From Desulfurococcales archaeon (GTDB lineage: Archaea > Thermoproteota > Thermoprotei_A > Sulfolobales > NBVN01): DNA of 8,712 bases. The DNA is taken from NCBI GenBank assembly GCA_023255965.1, contig JAGDWE010000045.1, forward strand, positions 11,420-20,131, written 5' to 3'. The notes beneath the pieces are model-generated. The model saw nothing but the letters and a program-made list of their open reading frames with translations, was not told the origin of the DNA and made no database searches. Positions 7,583 to 8,712 of this stretch are shown here, one piece after another. Both the position numbers and the translations under genes were made by a program. Positions within the stretch are counted from its first letter, which is position 1. Every line of letters starts with the position of its first letter.

Positions 7583-7595
7583 TACATTAAATGTA
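7583..7595 (-). repeat. 13-bp palindrome upstream of the nurA TATA box
   Basis: TACATTAAATGTA has perfect 6-bp arms around one central base. It is 14 bp upstream of the candidate TATA box, a place where an archaeal activator could bind. Its AT richness makes chance occurrence quite possible. Confidence 0.3.
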
Positions 7596-7604
7596 TGATT
7601 TAAA

Positions 7605-7622
7605 TACGTGTAATACGCGTAA
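7605..7622. repeat. Tandem 9-bp repeat TACGYGTAA in the nurA upstream region
   Basis: TACGTGTAA is followed at once by TACGCGTAA, and the second copy contains the palindrome TACGCGTA. The pair lies between the transporter-like stop codon (7642) and the nurA promoter. Function is unknown; it could be a regulator site or chance. Confidence 0.3.
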
Positions 7623-7641
7623 TACCAGGGTTGGGAATTAC

Positions 7642-8595
7642 TTAATTAGGTGCTACTTCCGCGTTCTGTAATCTAGCATTAAGTAATGGTGTCTCGACCT
7701 TAACCACCCTCTTAACGTCCGGTAAAGCGATAACCAACGCCCTAATTACCTCTGGCACACTACTCACTACATCCCTGGCTAACCTAAGTACCATTGAATG
7801 AGCGGCTATTAATGATAGGTTATTAGGTAATATAACCCACAGCTCGACTTCAACGAAGCTACCTAATCTCCTTAAAACCGCTCTCCTAACGAATAAGTTA
7901 TCGTACTTTCTAGCGAGCTTGATCACCTCATGTCTGATATGCCTTGGTTCATTTACGTTAAGGATGTTGAGGACAGCTTCCTTAGCAATAAGTAAGGAGT
8001 ATCGTATGGCATATGCCGATAACGCCAAGAACATGAGCTCCTCAATTATCGTTAAGCCAGTCATGTTAGATACGACTATAGATGATGCGCTAACGATTTC
8101 GATTAAGGCATCAAGCAACGTTCTCTTAGCTACAGTATTAGCAATTACATTCTTTATCTTACCTCTATTAATCTTACTTAAATAAATGCTAAATAGGTAT
8201 GAGAGGAGGCCGCTACCTACCAAGTATAAGGACATAACGTTGGGCGTTACCTCAGTTTCAGCGAATACCGTGTTAAGTATTAAGTAGGCAGTTATTAGGA
8301 GGGATAGTAAAGCCAGTATCAGCGACAGTATATCCTCAACTCTAAATAATTCATACCTAGAACCATCCAATGCCTTAGAACTGACTATACTTAGAACCAT
8401 GAACAACGCTAGGTACATTGCAGAGTCGATAATCCATAATACGCTATCAATCATTATTAAGCTCGATGGGAATATCATGGCGTATAGTAGTAGGCCGAGC
8501 AAGCCGTATATTAGGGCAGCTATAGACATGACTCTAAATATCTTAGCTACCTTACTCAGCCTAACGATCTTACGTACAATTACATGCTTAATCAT
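7642..8595 (-). CDS. Divergent cation diffusion facilitator (CDF)-like membrane protein
   Basis: The 317-residue protein has about six hydrophobic helices (near 22-42, 48-74, 87-111, 119-140, 160-179 and 182-206) and a soluble C-terminal domain. This is the plan of CDF metal/proton antiporters, which usually export Zn2+, Mn2+, Fe2+ or similar ions. Support comes from the P-S-S-L-I-M-I-D50...D57 stretch in helix 2, Y-E-L-F-R-V-E-D before helix 3 (compare the family G-Y-x-R-x-E), L-L-D162-A-L in helix 5 and E-A-V-L-N-I-L after helix 6. In the cytoplasmic domain, R-R-L-G-S-F-V-E-V-E-L and N-N-L-S-L-I-A-A-H match the family pattern of dimerisation domains. By my alignment the HxxxD metal pairs keep D57 and D162 but have Leu53 and Arg158 as partners, so transport activity is uncertain. 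The ATG has a good GAGGTG site. The gene is probably transcribed alone. CDF membership is likely; substrate unknown. Confidence 0.65.
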   Translation of the reverse strand: MIKHVIVRKIVRLSKVAKIFRVMSIAALIYGLLGLLLYAMIFPSSLIMIDSVLWIIDSAMYLALFMVLSIVSSKALDGSRYELFRVEDILSLILALLSLLITAYLILNTVFAETEVTPNVMSLYLVGSGLLSYLFSIYLSKINRGKIKNVIANTVAKRTLLDALIEIVSASSIVVSNMTGLTIIEELMFLALSAYAIRYSLLIAKEAVLNILNVNEPRHIRHEVIKLARKYDNLFVRRAVLRRLGSFVEVELWVILPNNLSLIAAHSMVLRLARDVVSSVPEVIRALVIALPDVKRVVKVETPLLNARLQNAEVAPN

Positions 8596-8601
8596 ATGCT
8601 A

Positions 8602-8607
8602 CACCTC
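8602..8607 (-). promoter_or_regulatory. Ribosome binding site of the CDF-like gene
   Basis: GAGGTG on the minus strand is an excellent archaeal Shine-Dalgarno match, 6 nt before the ATG at 8595. It fixes the start of the CDF-like protein and implies a leadered transcript. Confidence 0.7.
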
Positions 8608-8658
8608 AATAACCTAAGGGGGTGAGTTGGTAACGAGAGTAAGCCTACTTACCAAATA

Positions 8659-8677
8659 ATATTTGATGTTCAAATAT
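8659..8677. promoter_or_regulatory. 19-bp interrupted palindrome, candidate operator of the CDF-like gene
   Basis: ATATTTGA-TGT-TCAAATAT has two perfect 8-bp inverted arms around a 3-bp spacer. It overlaps the downstream edge of the candidate TATA box and extends toward the predicted transcription start near 8653. A dimeric repressor bound there would block TBP/TFB or polymerase. The arrangement is visible; the regulatory role is inferred. Confidence 0.45.
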
Positions 8678-8686
8678 ATAAATTTT
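8673..8686 (-). promoter_or_regulatory. Candidate TATA box of the CDF-like gene
   Basis: The minus strand reads AAAATTTATATATT, a strong TATA-like element with A-rich sequence just upstream. Transcription would begin near 8653, giving a leader of about 58 nt. The element is nearly symmetric, so it could also serve transcription to the right. Confidence 0.45.
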
Positions 8687-8712
8687 ATATTGAGCAGATG
8701 AGGTTTGGTTTT

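Noticed and set aside
7509..7641. A terminator or small RNA between the CDF-like gene and nurA
   Set aside because: No stable hairpin or T-rich tract follows the CDF-like stop on the minus strand, and no RNA-gene signature is visible in these 133 bases.
8698..8712. Plus-strand ATG opening M-R-F-G-F at the right edge, downstream of an AT-rich box
   Set aside because: Only five codons are visible, there is no ribosome binding site, and the distance from the TATA-like box (about 20 bp) is short for a leaderless start. It is too little to call a gene.

Overview
The window looks like part of a hyperthermophilic crenarchaeal (Thermoproteota) chromosome. The main evidence is a four-gene DNA-end-resection operon, nurA-herA-mre11-rad50, of the archaeal type. 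Supporting signs are moderate GC, heavy use of AGG/AGA and ATA codons, GTG/TTG starts, TATA-type promoters and GGTG/GAGG Shine-Dalgarno motifs. A Thermoproteales member such as the Caldivirga/Vulcanisaeta group would fit, but that genus-level guess is inference only.

Layout. Positions 1-22 (minus) may be the first codons of a divergent gene running off the left edge. Positions 128-1423 (plus) encode a sugar-isomerase-like protein of the L-fucose isomerase-related family (COG2407-like), probably starting at the ATG at 140. It converges with, and overlaps by 4 bp, the 3' end of the repair operon. That operon fills 1420-7508 on the minus strand, transcribed nurA, herA, mre11, rad50, and every junction overlaps or nearly touches. 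Positions 7509-7641 hold the nurA promoter region. Positions 7642-8595 (minus) encode a divergent cation-diffusion-facilitator-like membrane protein. Its upstream region (8596-8712) has a strong ribosome binding site, a TATA-like box and a perfect 19-bp interrupted palindrome placed like an operator.

How the genes work together. In archaea, Mre11-Rad50 recognises and opens double-strand-break ends, and the HerA hexameric translocase with the NurA nuclease carries out long 5'-strand resection, giving 3' single strands for RadA. ATGA overlaps at nurA/herA and mre11/rad50, and a near-contact junction at herA/mre11, imply translational coupling and coordinated amounts of the four subunits. The isomerase-like and transporter-like flanking genes have no evident functional tie to repair.

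I found no RNA genes, insertion sequences, CRISPR arrays or clearly new system. The points most worth a second look are two substitutions at the second metal site of Mre11, a transporter missing one partner of each metal-binding pair, and the palindrome in that transporter's promoter.
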